Source: Eutypa lata
Taxonomy: Eukaryota > Ascomycota > Sordariomycetes > Xylariales > Diatrypaceae
Assembly (NCBI GenBank): GCA_022661535.1
Contig: JAKULF010000003.1
Coordinates: forward strand, 4,836,001 to 4,900,000
Reading direction: 5' to 3'
Length of the DNA stretch: 64,000 bases
Positions within the stretch are counted from its first letter, which is position 1. Each line of letters begins with the position of its first letter. The notes under the pieces are model-generated. The model saw only the letters and a list, made by a program, of their open reading frames with translations. It was not told the origin of the DNA and did no database searches. The position numbers and the translations under genes were made by a program. Of the stretch, positions 36,616 through 49,403 are shown piece after piece.

Positions 36616-38517
36616 TCAAATCATAACCTGCAGCGACCCCCCAACATCACTCCCCGACAACTTGCCGCCCCCCTCCGCCACCTCCGCCAGCAGCGCCTCG
36701 AACCCCTGCACCAGATCGTCCCGCAGGTCCTCCCAGCCCTCCACACCAACGCTGACGCGCAGCAGCCGCCGGTCCACCGTCCGGTCCGTCATGGCGCGCC
36801 ACTCGACGAGGCTCTCGACCCCGCCCAGCGACGTCGCGTGGTGGAACAAGTGCAGCTTGCTGGGCAGGCGGCGCGCCAGCTGCTCGTCCCGCATCAGCAC
36901 GCTGAACACGGCCCCGTAGCCGTGCGGCATCTGTCGGCGGAGCCAGCTGTTCGGGTCGGACGCCTCGGGCTGCAGGCTCGCGTGCTGGACTGCGGCGACG
37001 ACGTTGCCTGCCGCGGCAGAGGAGGCGGACGAGGAGGTGATGGTGGTGGTGTTATTGTCCTTCTTCTTGATCTGGTTGTTGCTCACCTCGTCCGCGAGCC
37101 ACCTTACCAACTTCTCCGCGTCGGCGCTCTGCCGTCGCACGCGCAGCTCCAGGGTCCGGAGACTGCGGACCCCGAGCCAGCCCTCGAAACTACCCATGAC
37201 GGAGCCGAGGACGAGGCGCTCGTCGCGGAGCTGCGGGATCCATCCCTTGCCCTTAGCTTTATCCTCCTCCTCCTCATCCTCCTTCTCGCCGCCACCATCC
37301 TTACTACCACTACCACTACCACTACCACTACCACTACCACCGTAAGCATGGCGCGGCGCCACAGCGAGCACCCCACACAGCATATCGCTATGGCCGCCGA
37401 AATACTTAGTGCCGGAGTGCATGACGACGTCGGCGCCCCAGCGGAACGGGTCGAGGAGGGGCGGCGGCGCGAACGTCGCGTCGACGGAGAGGTAGGCGCC
37501 GGCGCGGCGGGCCTTGGCGGCGTAGGCCTCGAGGTCGCGGGCCTCGCCCGTGGGGTTCAGCGGCGTCTCGACGTGGACGACGTCGCCGGGGCCGAGCTCG
37601 CCGTCGGCGCAGTCGAGGCCCACGACCCGCAGCCCCGTCAGCTTCGCCACCACGCGGATCACCCCGTGGCACCCGTGGTACCCGTCCCCGATGGCGATCC
37701 GCCGCGGGTTCAGGTGCACCAGGAGCGCGTGGAACGCCGCCAGCCCCGAGCTGTACGTCAGGGCCGGCCCGCCCAGGATCGAGGTCAGGATCGCTTCCAG
37801 CCGGAGCGTGTTGGGCGCCGTGTCGCGCGAGTACACGTGCGAGTCGTGGGGGTTGTTGGGCTGTTTGCGTTGTGAGTTGTGAGTCGTGTCAGGTCAGTTT
37901 TGGGGGGGGGGGGTGGTGGTTCTATTCTTTTCTCTTCTTCCAGGTGGATGATGTGCGGCACGTGCGTTCTATCTTCCGCCTGTCTTCTCTACCTGTGTGT
38001 TTTGCTTGCCCGCCTGCCCGTCTGTTTCTTGTTCTCGCTAGCTAGTCTAGCGAAGAAGTGGCGACAGGTTGCAGTACCTAGTGGAACAGGCAAACCGACA
38101 GGCAGAGTCATGATGCCAACGAGCAGAGCCGAATGAGAAGAAGAAGAAGAAGAGCAGCGGCTAGCTACATAGAAGAAAGAGATATAAACAAGGGCAAGTG
38201 AAGTGAAGACGTACATTGATGTTCGACCACGGCGCCAACTGGTCCGGGTCTCGGTTGTACCGGAACGTGGTGGAGACGTGCATGGGAGGCGCGACGGACT
38301 GGTGGGAGTTGAGGTAGTCGTCGGCGTGGACCGTCCTGGCGGAGAGGGACAGGTGCTCAAGCGAGGCCGGAAAGGTCGTCGGTTCCAGCGCTACGGCTGC
38401 CGCATCATCATCGTCCCTGGCGGCGGCGGCGGCGGCTCCGTCCCCGTGCAGCGCCTTCTGGTGCGCCGTGTCTTGCACGACACTACCCCCGTTGTTCTCC
38501 TGGTGCTCCCCGGCCAT
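36616..38517 (-). CDS. Cys/Met-metabolism PLP-dependent enzyme (trans-sulfuration family)
   Basis: Exons 38517-38215 and 37860-36616, with a 354-nt intron (donor GTACGT, acceptor AACAG), give 515 residues in phase 0. The join reads APWSNIN|PNNPHDSHVYSRD, standard for the family. Seen: Tyr/Arg of VYSRD for the PLP phosphate (~110-113), YSSGLAA (~136), VDATFAPP with the pyridine-binding Asp (~228), and SGTKYFGGHSD with the likely Schiff-base Lys (~253). Low-complexity insertions follow: a Gly-Ser run plus an acidic Lys/Glu stretch after the active-site domain, and Asn/Thr/Ser runs in the C-terminal domain. Relatives include cystathionine gamma-synthase, beta-lyase and gamma-lyase; which reaction this one performs cannot be settled here. 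It belongs to sulfur amino acid metabolism in the cytosol. Confidence 0.9.
37305..37341. repeat. (ACTACC)n hexamer repeat encoding Gly-Ser
   Basis: Six or so tandem ACTACC units on the + strand encode the alternating Gly-Ser run of the PLP enzyme. Being a multiple of three, length changes would keep the frame. Confidence 0.85.
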
Positions 38518-39801
38518 GTCGTCTTCTTCTTTTCTTCTACTTTCTTCTACGCGAAAGAAGAAAAAAAAGAAGAAAAAAGTTGCTATATACCTGGGGCTAG
38601 CTATTCTTCTGTGAGCTTTAGCTGTAATTATGGAAAAAGCCAAGCAAGTACATTCTAGTATATACTGCTAGTGAGTTGAGTGTGTCGTGTACACGCTGCG
38701 GGTGGAATTCGACGTCTTGTCTATATGTATACCATCAGACTGACCCTCATGAGAAAGTTGAGGTTTAAAAACAAGACCGCATATAAACAACGTCTATAAT
38801 TAGAGTATAACAAGGGATAAAATATAAGTCAAACGGTATGACGAGTCTTGTGAGGCAGGGATGTATGTTCTTTATGTCATGTCTACATCCTAGTGGATAG
38901 ACTCTATCTATGAGCCGCTAGTGAGTAGTACTACCTATTCCCTCCGAGACGACCACCCAGTGAGGTGACTAGGAAACATGGAGCTCTAGCTACATAAGTA
39001 GCTATCTAGGTTAGGTACATAGGTATCTCGTGATTATCGCTCGTTTCCTCGTGCAAATTATTACGCCATAGCTATCTAACGTTAACGTTAGGTCTATACT
39101 ACCTGATTACTCGTGGGCGCTGCTGGGCACGCAAAAGAAGAAAGACGGGTCTCCCCCGGATAGGGACGGGATTCCCCTCCGTTATCGGGTGGGTTGGTGG
39201 ATAAAACGATCCCCTCCGTCCGCCCTTCGTATGACGAATTTCCGGACTTGGAACGTATGTAGCAGTAACACCACCCAAGACTGTAACAATAACCCCATGC
39301 TGGCTGGATATTGATTGGATTTTCATTGGAATGGGATAGACAACAAGTAACAAGAGGTGAACTATGAATATGTATCTATCTCATCATTATAGACGTATCG
39401 TCATGCACTGATGTCTAGCCTAAGCACGGACTTTGTATGTTCCAACCTCCCTAGGGATCCGCTGCTACCGTCCTGTTCGGCCGCTCCCTGGGCTATATTA
39501 CAACTCCACGCTATCGCGTGCTCTTTTTCCAACACTTTTTTTACGCCGTCGCTAAACTGAGCCAGATGATTAAACGTAAGCAAGACAAAAAAAAAAAATA
39601 GAATCTTCACGTTGTATGCCTGAATCCATATTCCCTATCCATCAGTCCCTGATAACGTATGTATTGGCGTGATATATTCAGTTCGCTCGGCTCAAAGGCC
39701 GTATAGGACGATAGCAACTGCGGCCTTATGTCGCATAGGATAATTCCAAATTATTCTTCATTAGTATATATGTGTAGAGTAAGTCAAGGCTAACCACATT
39801 A
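38518..39801. other. Intergenic region between PLP enzyme and TRP-like gene
   Basis: The first part is the promoter side of the PLP enzyme, with a TTCTTCTTTT-rich leader immediately upstream of its ATG. The remainder is the 3' side of the TRP-like gene and includes an A10 tract near 39588. No gene supported. Confidence 0.55.
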
Positions 39802-42800
39802 TTATGTGCGTCTCCTCGCTGGGGCATCCGGGCTCGGCTTCCTTGGATCGTCAACGAACTCGGCTGAACTTCCTAAAAGATCAACCTCTTGATCTGGATC
39901 GACCCGGCTGATATTGTGATGATGAACGTGACCGAAACTAGTCGGCCGTTCTTCACTACTACCAGACCTCACCAGACCGGCGGATGGTAATTGACTACTC
40001 ATGTCGTCCGGTTCTGTCGATGAGGCTCCGGAGAGACGCTTCTGAGAATTGCTCCGGTCGAATGGTAATCTTGCTGACGGACCAGCACCACCTTGCGTAT
40101 CAACCGTCAAGTGTGTACGGGATCCCGACTTTTCCGATGGTGGTATAAGATTAAAATCTGCACCACTCAGCCGATCGTATTGGGAATTTCGTTTTGAACT
40201 CTTCCTCGGGACTTCTGGCACCTCCTCCTCTGGTTCTTGGTGGGTAGGACGGACGGTCCTTTGCGATGGATGCCTACTAGCTTTGGAATGTACTCTGCTA
40301 GGAAACTTGAAGCTCTCGCCTGCATCAAGATCTGGAAGGAGCGGAGGATTATTGGAGACTTTAGAGATTTCGAAATCAACATCGTCGTCGTCGGTTTCAC
40401 CGGCCTCACCGGCTTCATTTGGCGAATCCCCCCCTGCGCTTCCTGCCGTGCCGCTTCTGCGCCTTTTCGCTTTTGGCGCAGCATCCTCGTCATCGCTCTC
40501 TATGGGGCCGTTTCGTAACACACCCATTGCAACTGGTATCCCTTCTGGAGGTGCCTCATCGCTAAATTCCCCTCCTCTCGCCCGCATGGCAGGTGGCATC
40601 CTAGCGCTTCTTACAACCTCGAAGCCCTTGCCTTTGTCCTTCGTCTTCCCACCAAACAACCCTCGGAGCCAACCTGTCGCGGTCGCCACCGGACTTGTAG
40701 GATCCGCAGGTCCAGTGCCTAATTTACGCCCATACCCATCAGACTTCAGCGCAGGTCCTCGGACGCCGTAGTAAAAGTCGATTTCGCGTGTCGAGTAATC
40801 TGCCTGTGGAGCAAAAACAGGTATATAAGCCGCAGGTGCTGCCGTTGCTCTTCCTGATACCGGACCGTCGAAATCATCATCCAAATTAGCTTGACTAGCG
40901 GCCCGTGTTATATCAATGCTGCCACGGGAATTTCGGTTTTGGTTCGGTGTCGCTGAATCAGCTTCTGTTATAGTTGCTCGACGAGCACGTGGTTGGCGGT
41001 AGTATGGTTGCGGGCGGGTTGCTTGTCCGGGAGCTTGTGCAGGAGATGGGAGGGAAAATGTACTAGAGTGCTTAGGTGTCGTAGGCGTGAAATTTCCTAG
41101 GGGACCGGAATACGCATCCACGCTAGGGGCGTCTAAGAAGCTCGAGTTCCTTTGGTTCATAAGAACTCCCATGCTGACCGCAGATCCGCTTCTAACGCGA
41201 CCGTAGGTTCCCTTAGATGCATTGTCCAGCATGGCGGCAGTGCTTAACTGGCTCTGCCTGGACTGGGCGCCACGACGATCTACCCTTCTCGAAAGTTGGC
41301 GAGCACCGAATATTTTTGAAAGACCGCCTCTTGTTTGTCCACGGACATCATCACCGCCAGCACCGGCGAGTCGAGCAATGACCTCGATGATTGTTTGCAA
41401 GGCATTCAGGAAAAAGCCAAAAATCAGTACAGCAGCGTGTATGACCAGAATTGCGTAGCCAACCCAGCCTTTCGGGCCTTCCGTAATTCCCATATTTGAT
41501 GAAAAGGAAACCATAAGGATGAGCGAGATAAAGCGAAGTATGGCGAATCCTGTGTGATAGGCATTCATCGAAGTCTGTGAGTGATATGGCCGGAACGCAT
41601 GTAGCGTTAACATCAAGATAACCTCGCACACAGCCAGTATGACAATTTGCGCAATACCCGAAGGTTGAACGGCACCAATCGCGATACCTCGCATAATTGT
41701 CAAGATGATAGGTATCAATGCAAATGCAGCCGCCTCGTCAGAAAAGGTATTGTACAGCGGCCCATACATTAACACAGTGGGAAGATCGTCGAATAAGTGC
41801 GCCCTCGGCTTCGTGGTCGCAATCAAATACATGACCCAGATAGCAAATCCAAAGATGACAACTAGCGTTATGACTGCGAGGCCGACAACAAAACCAGCCG
41901 ACTGTGGTGCGACAACTAGCTGAAAGGTAGATAGAGCCACAATGGGAAGTAGAAAATAGCTGAAGACCACTCGGATGACGTTGCCAATAGAGAAAGGGAC
42001 GTTCTTAGCTCGACGATCCTCCTCTGGAGCATGGTTAATGCGTCGGAAGAGCCAACGACCGATAAACCCGATTTGTAATAGAACGAGTGATGCACCGATG
42101 ATGGCAAGGAGCCATACCATCATGCCAGCCCAGACATCCTCAACATGGCCCATGCCATCGAGCTGGGCGAGTCTTTCGAGGCCGTAAGTGCCATTGACCA
42201 CATAAATGCCATCGACCAGACTCTGCCACGGTGCTGTTGCCCTCGAGACAAAAGACTCGTTGAACATTAACACAGACCACGAACCTTGGCTCACAACAGG
42301 TTGGTAAAACCCGGGATAATCAAGAGTAAGACTACCTGTCAGTACAACGAATTGGATGTACTGTAGACAGTCTCCGAATCCTGGTGTAACGAGGCGGAGA
42401 AGATCAGGATCTCTGCCGTAATTAGATGTCCAAAGGAAAACATCATTAGTACCCCAAGGACTAAATATTCCAGCTACGGCTGTCGCAACCCCTACTGCGA
42501 TCAGGATAAGAAGTGGCAGGAACTTTAACGACCAAGCGATGTCCCCTAAGCTGGGTGTGACCGTTGTAGATATGCAGCCGATGGTTGTGCTAACTGTATC
42601 GCCGTGAAAAATACTGAAAGTAGGGGCGAAGGAGGAGAAAGCATAAGAGGAGCCGAAATCATGGGAGAGGTTGAAGGCTGGAAGTGGTGGCTGATCGTAG
42701 GGCGACTCGCTATTTAACATTTTCGTCAGCTCTCGAAGTCTCGTTGCAAGTCACTATGAATAGGCACTTACTACGAAGATTCATTGAACACGGGTCCTAG

Positions 42801-43295
42801 AGGACATGACCCGTTTAGAAGGTTATCACAGAAGTTCGAATATAGAGTGAACGGATCATACGTCAGCACATCGACTTTAGTATAGAGGGTCGTGGCCTTG
42901 CGCTCCCCGTCCGGTAAATTAGGTTCCGGCTGGTCCTGGATCTTTCCCCAGAGAACGTCTTCAGGATTAGCCCAACGGGAGGAATTGTAAGGAGGCAGTT
43001 CCCCGGTGCCGATTCGACCCGTCACATTTCCCCAAACTGTGAGTAATAAGTTATGTGCCGTGTCCTCCGTGTCAAACACTGCGTCGACATATAAGGGGGC
43101 CCATTGAAGTTGAAGAATGTTGCCCGGGTCGGGATGGACGTAGGTGTGACCAAGGCAGTTACTGAAGGGTACTAAAACCGCAAAGATCGGCTGCGTCCAT
43201 AGACACACTGTTAAAAGAGAGGCTGTCTTGAACAAAGACAATGGAGACTTAGGTAGGCTAAGTTGCCTCGTGGAGGGAGGCGTATTCGCAGTCAT
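39802..43295 (-). CDS. TRP-like ion channel family membrane protein (Pkd2 / Flc type)
   Basis: Exons 43295-42772 and 42709-39802 give 1143 residues. The 62-nt intron has donor GTAAGT, branch GCTGAC and acceptor AATAG; the ATG at 42720 is intronic. The start at 43295 puts a signal sequence (FKTASLLTVCLWTQPIFA) at the N-terminus; an ATG at 43481 would bury it. An ML-like luminal domain with Asn-glycosylation sites and paired Cys follows (NCLGH, FCDNLLNGSCPLGP), then about nine hydrophobic helices and a tail of ~500 residues, Ser/Pro-rich with acidic patches. This is the TRP_N plus TRP layout of fission yeast Pkd2 and budding yeast Flc proteins, which affect calcium signalling, wall integrity and FAD or heme transport. 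Ion specificity is not visible. Confidence 0.9.
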
Positions 43296-46200
43296 AGGAA
43301 CGGCTGTGGCAGGTGAGTCGGCTCTTAGCTCGAGGCAAAGTACACTATCTCTAGAGTCGCGACAAATCTCGGCGAGCATGTGGTCAGTCTCATTCTCCGG
43401 TTTTTGACAGCTAGTCTCGTCATAATGGTTCGAACGGATTGTAATCGCTTTCGGGATTTGGGGAATAGGAGGCCTTCGCATCGTTGTTATGGAAGCGATC
43501 CGCGAGAAGCTTCATCGACGTCGGGATACGAGACTGGGAGGACCACTAGGCCCACATCTTGCTGGGGGACGGGCCTTCTGTCGTAGTAGCTGATAGCCAC
43601 TCGTGTGTTAGGTTGGACAAGATTCTGTAAGGGGACCAAGTCGATTAATTGTTAAAATCGGTCGTCGCTGGGAGTGATGTTGTTCTTGTCGTCGTTGAAC
43701 ACGTTCAGGTTGTGAATGCAATTGTAGTATAGTAAGCAGACAATAAGACGAAATTCGATGTTTCGAACGCGAGGACTGATACAGGGGAATTTTTTGTTAG
43801 GATAAACTAGGCATGAACGGCACCCTAGCTCCTATGTAAGTAGACAGACAGCTCTTCCCCTAGAAGATAGGGAGCGATGGATTGCAATATTAACTAAACT
43901 AGAGTCGTTTTGGCAGTTCAAGCGTCACAGTAAACGGGGCGGATCGAGTCTCTTCTGTTCTTCAATGAGGCGGTGCAACTCGGTTTGTTGTTTCGAGCGG
44001 CGTTTAGCAACTTTCTTCTTCTTCTACACGGGCACGCTCACACGTTTATGCTGGGCTCGTAAGGGTGGATAGCCGTAGTATTGGAGCCAAGCAATTTTGC
44101 GGCATGGGCATGTGTAGTCTAGAGGCTAGGTATGTACTTGAATGTGGCTGTAGTGGAGATGGAGTTAAGTATGACGTGAGGTGAGGCGGCTCAGCCCTCA
44201 ACTATCAAACTTCGTACAATATAAATTTAGAACAGAGCATGTAGGTAGTTATGTAGTGAATAATTATTACGAGCAGAAGGAATTCCTATGACACTTTGAG
44301 CGAGCGATGTGAAGTAAAACATATAATTAGAAGGTGCAAAAGCAAGTTTCGTAGCGAGGGACATGGAACCTGGTTGATGATGATGTAAAAGACATAAAAT
44401 ATCCCAAGGTTCTCACTTTAAGTTAAGCATTCATTGTTGATGAAAGAAAGTGGGAGGAAACCAGATGGGAAACCAACTTTTTGGGCCGAGGATGGGGGTG
44501 GAAATCAGGAAGGAATCCCTTCCTCTGCAGGTGAGAGGTTCGGTCTGATTGGTTCTTATATCACTGCCAGACGGTATGGGGCGGGACCAGCGGACGAGAA
44601 GGCGCCAACACAGGCAGTCGGGCTTATAACCTATGCCACTAAGGTAAGGTTATTCGCGCCTCCGATAAGTACAATACATCATCTGATAATTAGCGATCGG
44701 TAATGAGTTCAATGATTTTCGCCTGAAGATGTATCTTATAGAAATATTATTCAGAAAAAGATGAAGGTGATGTCTACTCTATATATCCAGTTAAAGCTAC
44801 AAGGGAATAAGCGTGTGAGTATTGCATACGCTGATATGGCAGGCATCCGGAAAGATTGATTGTGCATTCAGGTGACAATTATGTCGTCATGAATATGAAA
44901 TACAACCTTGTTGTTGATTAACTATCATCACATCTTATTTAACTGTCCTGGATGCATTCAATTCTCTCATACTCATTGAAATTCTACTACTTCTATGTAC
45001 CATATATCGATTTAAAAATCAACCCATCATAGTCCGCTTATATACAGCTCTTACGGACAGTAGAGTAGGTGATCACTTCACTGTAAAAGCTAGGTATGTA
45101 AGTACCTATAGCTAGCTGCATGAAGCTCCAGCGAGACATGCAGAAAGCTGACAAGCCGCCAACCTATCAGCCCTATCATCCAACCCGCCGCCTAGCAGGT
45201 AGGTTATGTACATGCCTATCGTAGAGGTATATGGAATAATATGTTGAAATGCTCTCATCACTCATACTGCCTATATCTAGAGAGGTATGATATGCACTTA
45301 AAATTAGTACTACAGGTTCATGTTGCCCAACTGCGATCAATAAATGCATCTATATATCAAGGTCATGCGAGCCGGAGGATGTGTGTGTGTGTGAAACGTG
45401 GAAAAGAAGAGCTGTGATTCGACCAGACCCGGATAGATGATGATGTTGCTTTAGCTCTTAGATGTATGCATGCATGCACCTTTGTATTACCTACGTAGGT
45501 GACCGACCGACAACCCACCAACCCACCGATGCATCCATTTTATTCCCAGGAGATGTTTCATCGATCCGGATGGGGTGCCGGTGTCCCTCTCGGAGCCTTT
45601 CTCCTCACCCTCCTGCAACGGGAGTACAGGAACAGTGCTGCAAGCCGGTATTGGTAGACACACAAATGTAGGTATTTGCTGACACGCGCATGCATAGACG
45701 CACACTGGCACACACGCACACGCACACATACCATACATACACAATGCACTGGATCAAGCAAATACGAGCCGGGGCTGGGAACAAATCGAGATCCACGGGG
45801 AACCAATTCAGCCAGTCAGCCAGAGCTGCCGCCAGGGTCCGACGTGGCACGGTGTATCGCCACAAAAACAGGCTTTCTCCCATCCCGAGAGTTCAGGTGT
45901 TCTCCGGTCTTATGTTCTTTGTTAACTGCAAACAAGCTCCGGCGACGAACTCAACTCTGTAGAATTCATTTTTCTGCCTCTTTCACTTGAACACTTCTAA
46001 GGTTGCCTGTGTATGAGCGGTAGGTCTTCGGCAAAAGTGTATTTAGCGCTACGATTGGTAGGTACCTACTTAGTAGATACCTAAGTACATATATAGGTCA
46101 TAAGTATGCTTTGTGGGGATTGATTGAACCCCTTTAAAGGTGCTTAAAGTTGTTGGATGAACAGACGACGACGACGGGGAAATCTTATTGGGAATGGGTA

Positions 46201-46914
46201 GTTAAATCTGCTACAATAATTCTAGCCTAGAGTTGTCAAAGCTGCAATTCCGGATTGATTCTATTTTGTCTAAGGTTATCTCGCTAAGAACAGTGGTAGT
46301 TACTTAGATAGATGTGCCATTGACTGCACGAATGCATCGCATCGTCCTAAATATCTGTGCGGATAGCAACAGCCTTTGGCCCAAGCATTCATGGCAGAGT
46401 TGCGACGAAACTACAAACCTACCTACATTGGTACCCGAATTAGTAAAATATACTTGCGTTCTAAGCTTTCACCGGATAACCCATACCCACGTGCTCAGAG
46501 ACTTGCAATATACGCAATGAAGCCATGGATTAGACTTAAATCTACCTCCGAGAGAGGCCAAAGCACCACGATGGTTCAAAATCTACGAGGAGGTACCGTA
46601 TGACCTAGTTTCCTTTTAACTCTATGAAACCGTGAGACTTGCTAGGAGAAAGAAAATGAAAACTTTGTCGATAATAGACTTCCATCCGGTCTCCTCGATC
46701 TGGTTTTAGACTCAGGGGCTCGATGAAGGCCTCGAGCTTAAACACACATTAGAACTTTACTAGGCATATAACGCAACTTATGGCTCAACTATACCTACGA
46801 CTTCGTGCCTCGACTAAGAGAGCAAGCTTTTGTTCCTGAAACCACGTGAACGGAGATGGCTCTCGAAAACTTTATCTCTCTCTCAACTGCGAAGAGAAGA
46901 GCTATTTCCGATGA
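43296..46914. other. Intergenic region between divergent genes
   Basis: About 3.6 kb. The right side of the TRP-like gene holds its promoter and possibly an in-frame upstream ATG at 43481. GTGTGTGTG near 45381 and (CA)n near 45710-45730 are simple repeats. GACCGACCGACAACCCACCAACCCACC lies near 45500. Short frames near 44434, 45676 and 46314 show no recognisable similarity. Confidence 0.5.
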
Positions 46915-46916
46915 GA

Positions 46917-46973
46917 TATATAAGGATCAATCGAGGTCCTCTCCCTCCTCTTCTCTTTCTCTTCTTCTTTTAT
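46917..46973 (+). promoter_or_regulatory. TATA box and CT-rich core promoter of the secreted protein gene
   Basis: TATATAA at 46917-46923 is followed by a pyrimidine-rich stretch (about 46935-46973). A TATA box, a CT block and then a start site is the classical arrangement of strongly expressed fungal genes. The following leader (to 47192) is rich in ACAACA and CACATC units with little G, so weakly structured. The start codon lies 270 bases downstream of the TATA box. Confidence 0.6.
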
Positions 46974-47192
46974 CACAAAGTACTCAGCAGGCAGCATATG
47001 TTCACACACACGCACTTTGACCAAACCACTATCTTCACTCACATAACACTTAACAACAACTACTACTAGTACTATTACTACTACTAGCACTACAACAACA
47101 ACACATCACCACACAACACAACACAACACCTTCTCACTTCTCACTTCACATCTTCACACCTTCACATCATCACAACTACCCCTATCACCATC

Positions 47193-48941
47193 ATGAAGAC
47201 CATCACCATGCTCCAAGCGGCGGCCATCGTAGCCGTCGCCTCCAGCTCCGCCATCCCCCATCTGAGCCTAACCAGCAACGACGTGCCCATCAGCGCGCCG
47301 GTCCGCACCGACGGCCCCAAAAGCAGCGTGGTGATGCCGGCCCTGGAGCCCTCGGGGTTCCTGATGGGCGTGGCGACGGCGCAGGCCGCGCTGCCGACGA
47401 CGTTCCCAGCTGAGCGGCAGGTGCAGGAGCACGAGCACGACCAGGAGGAGCACGACCACCCAGCCGTTGTCGAGCGCAACATCAAGGACTGGGCGCAAAG
47501 AGTCCGCACCAAGTGGCACAGCTTCACGGACCGAGTCCTCAGCTTCCTCCACAAGGGCAAAGGCGGCAAAGGCGGCAAGCACCCGGCCCGGGACCCGGTC
47601 TCGGAGGAGCCGCCGACGGCGGTGGAGGAGGCCGTGCTGCCGACGTCGACGCTGCCAGAGCAGCCGGTCGGCATCGTCGAGCACGATGCCCATGACAGGT
47701 TTCCCCCCAAACTGGACAAGTTCATCCACCACGGCCACATACCCAAGAACAAGTTCGAGGACGAGCACGAGGATGAGCACGAGGACGATGGCAAGGACGA
47801 TGGCAAGGGTGAGGCCCGGGAGATCCTGGGCGGCCTGCGCAAGCATCCCTTTGGCTACAAGACCGTGCCCAAGTACACCCTGACCACCAAGGCGCCAACG
47901 CCGACACCGATCATCCCCGACGATGAAATCACCACGCGCAACAAGGCCCGCGGCGACGGGGAAAACCCCGACGAGCATGACAATGGTGGTCCCTTCACCA
48001 TCGTCGTCGGAAGCGAAAGCATCCAGGTCCCGGCCAACCACGACCATGGCGTCATGCTGCCGAATGGCGAGAAAGGGGCCCTCACCGCGACCGTGATCCG
48101 GAACGGCAAGAGCGTCACGATGACCATCGGTGTGCTGCCCACCCTCGTGGCCAAGCGGTGCGATGCGCATGACGGCGGTGCCGCGCCGGCGGAGTCGGCC
48201 AGTACTGTTACTGCCACCGTCACTAGTGTCAGCACCGCCTTCGTCACCCAGACCGCGGAGCTAGCGAAGAGGTGCGAGTCTAAGGCCGCCGTTCCGGTGG
48301 AGTCGGTCTTCCCCAGCACCAGCGCCAGCACTATTGCCACCAGCGTCGGCGAGTCCACCACCGCGATTGCCGGTCCTGACCCCGTTTCACCCACCCACGA
48401 GCCTTTCCATGACCCCAACCCGGAGGAAGATGAGGACGAGGACGAGGACGACGATGAGGATGAGTACGAGGACGACGAGGAGGAAGAGGAAGTGCTGGAG
48501 GAGGACACCATCAAGGTCTACGTCGGGGACGACATCATCGTGATCCCGTTGACTGGCCCTGTATCGGTCTCCCATAGACACAACGACACTGAGGGTCCCT
48601 CCACTGAGGCTGTCAGCGCCACCGTCGTTCAGAACGGCCATTCCGTAACGCTCCCCATCGCGGCGCTGCCGACCAACCTGCCTCTCGGAAAGGACATCCC
48701 ATCCCCCACCACGACCAATGCGGTGGTGTTACCACGGGAAACGGCCGAGAACCGGGCGCCGCTCGAGACGAGCACATCGAGCCAGCACTGGAACTGGCGT
48801 TCCCTCCACCTTCCCCCCAAGCCCCACACCACTCATCCCTCGCCGGAAATCACGAACATCCCTACCCCTTTTGTGACTTCCACACGTCGCAGCAATCACC
48901 ACGGGGAGCCTGATCATAAGGACGATGTGTTCACCATCTAA
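47193..48941 (+). CDS. Predicted secreted acidic protein with an internal duplicated module, function unknown
   Basis: A single 582-residue frame. MKTITMLQAAAIVAVASSSA is a signal peptide with likely cleavage near 20; no other membrane helix is seen. Two related modules occur: ~264-322 (FTIVVGSESIQVP...ATVIRNGKSVTMTIGVLPT) and ~438-490 (IKVYVGDDIIVIP...ATVVQNGHSVTLPIAALPT). Between and around them are His/Glu/Asp-rich segments, an acidic run (~409-437, almost all Asp and Glu), Thr/Pro-rich linkers typical of O-glycosylation, and two LAKRC/VAKRC sites that could be cut by a Kex2-type protease. GC content is high. I recognise no named domain. A wall-associated or metal-binding role would be a guess from composition. 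The upstream TATA and CT-rich promoter suggest strong, regulated expression. Confidence 0.85.
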   Translation: MKTITMLQAAAIVAVASSSAIPHLSLTSNDVPISAPVRTDGPKSSVVMPALEPSGFLMGVATAQAALPTTFPAERQVQEHEHDQEEHDHPAVVERNIKDWAQRVRTKWHSFTDRVLSFLHKGKGGKGGKHPARDPVSEEPPTAVEEAVLPTSTLPEQPVGIVEHDAHDRFPPKLDKFIHHGHIPKNKFEDEHEDEHEDDGKDDGKGEAREILGGLRKHPFGYKTVPKYTLTTKAPTPTPIIPDDEITTRNKARGDGENPDEHDNGGPFTIVVGSESIQVPANHDHGVMLPNGEKGALTATVIRNGKSVTMTIGVLPTLVAKRCDAHDGGAAPAESASTVTATVTSVSTAFVTQTAELAKRCESKAAVPVESVFPSTSASTIATSVGESTTAIAGPDPVSPTHEPFHDPNPEEDEDEDEDDDEDEYEDDEEEEEVLEEDTIKVYVGDDIIVIPLTGPVSVSHRHNDTEGPSTEAVSATVVQNGHSVTLPIAALPTNLPLGKDIPSPTTTNAVVLPRETAENRAPLETSTSSQHWNWRSLHLPPKPHTTHPSPEITNIPTPFVTSTRRSNHHGEPDHKDDVFTI

Positions 48942-49403
48942 GTAGGAGAGGAGTTTGTTCTTGGTGGAAGTTAAAAGTTGGTGATGATTGGGTCAGGAGA
49001 TTAATATTCAACGGCTCTCCTGATAGTTGCGATGGTTTTAAATGAAATTGAATTTGGGGGCATAAGCTATCATTAGCATACATCTTTTTTGTATATTGGC
49101 ACGTCTCAGATATGCCATATATGATCCATCTACTCATGTTCTTAGATTGTTAACATGGATAGTTAATTGAAGTTTGCATCAATGTAAAGTATCGTCGTGA
49201 TATGTCTGCACCTCCCCAAGCATCAATCGGTGAAGCCCTTCCAGTTCAGCTCATGTCTCCAGTTAACTGCACAGCGATAGATTGTGTAAATAGCCACTCA
49301 AATGCTCCTAGAGAAAATAGCTGGTGGTATAACCAGCAATAGGCTTTGACTTGTAATGGCCCAGTAACCTTGCTAGTGTCTGGGTCCCTTCATGTTCAGA
49401 CTC
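48942..49403. other. Convergent intergenic region
   Basis: 462 bases between two stop codons, with A+T-rich 3' UTR-like sequence. No gene or repeat seen. Confidence 0.6.

Noticed and set aside
36838..37875. 345-codon frame on the + strand, antisense to the PLP enzyme
   Set aside because: It is a mirror of a GC-rich coding strand. Its translation has no recognisable motif, while the minus strand carries the full PLP-enzyme signature and correct splice sites.
42710..42720. ATG at 42720 as the start of a separate TRP-like gene
   Set aside because: It lies inside a 62-nt intron with donor, CTGAC branch and acceptor. Joining the exons restores the N-terminal ML-like domain expected of the family.
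47268..48170. Minus-strand 300-codon frame opposite the secreted protein
   Set aside because: Antisense to high-GC coding DNA. The + strand has a signal peptide, a promoter and a coherent module duplication.
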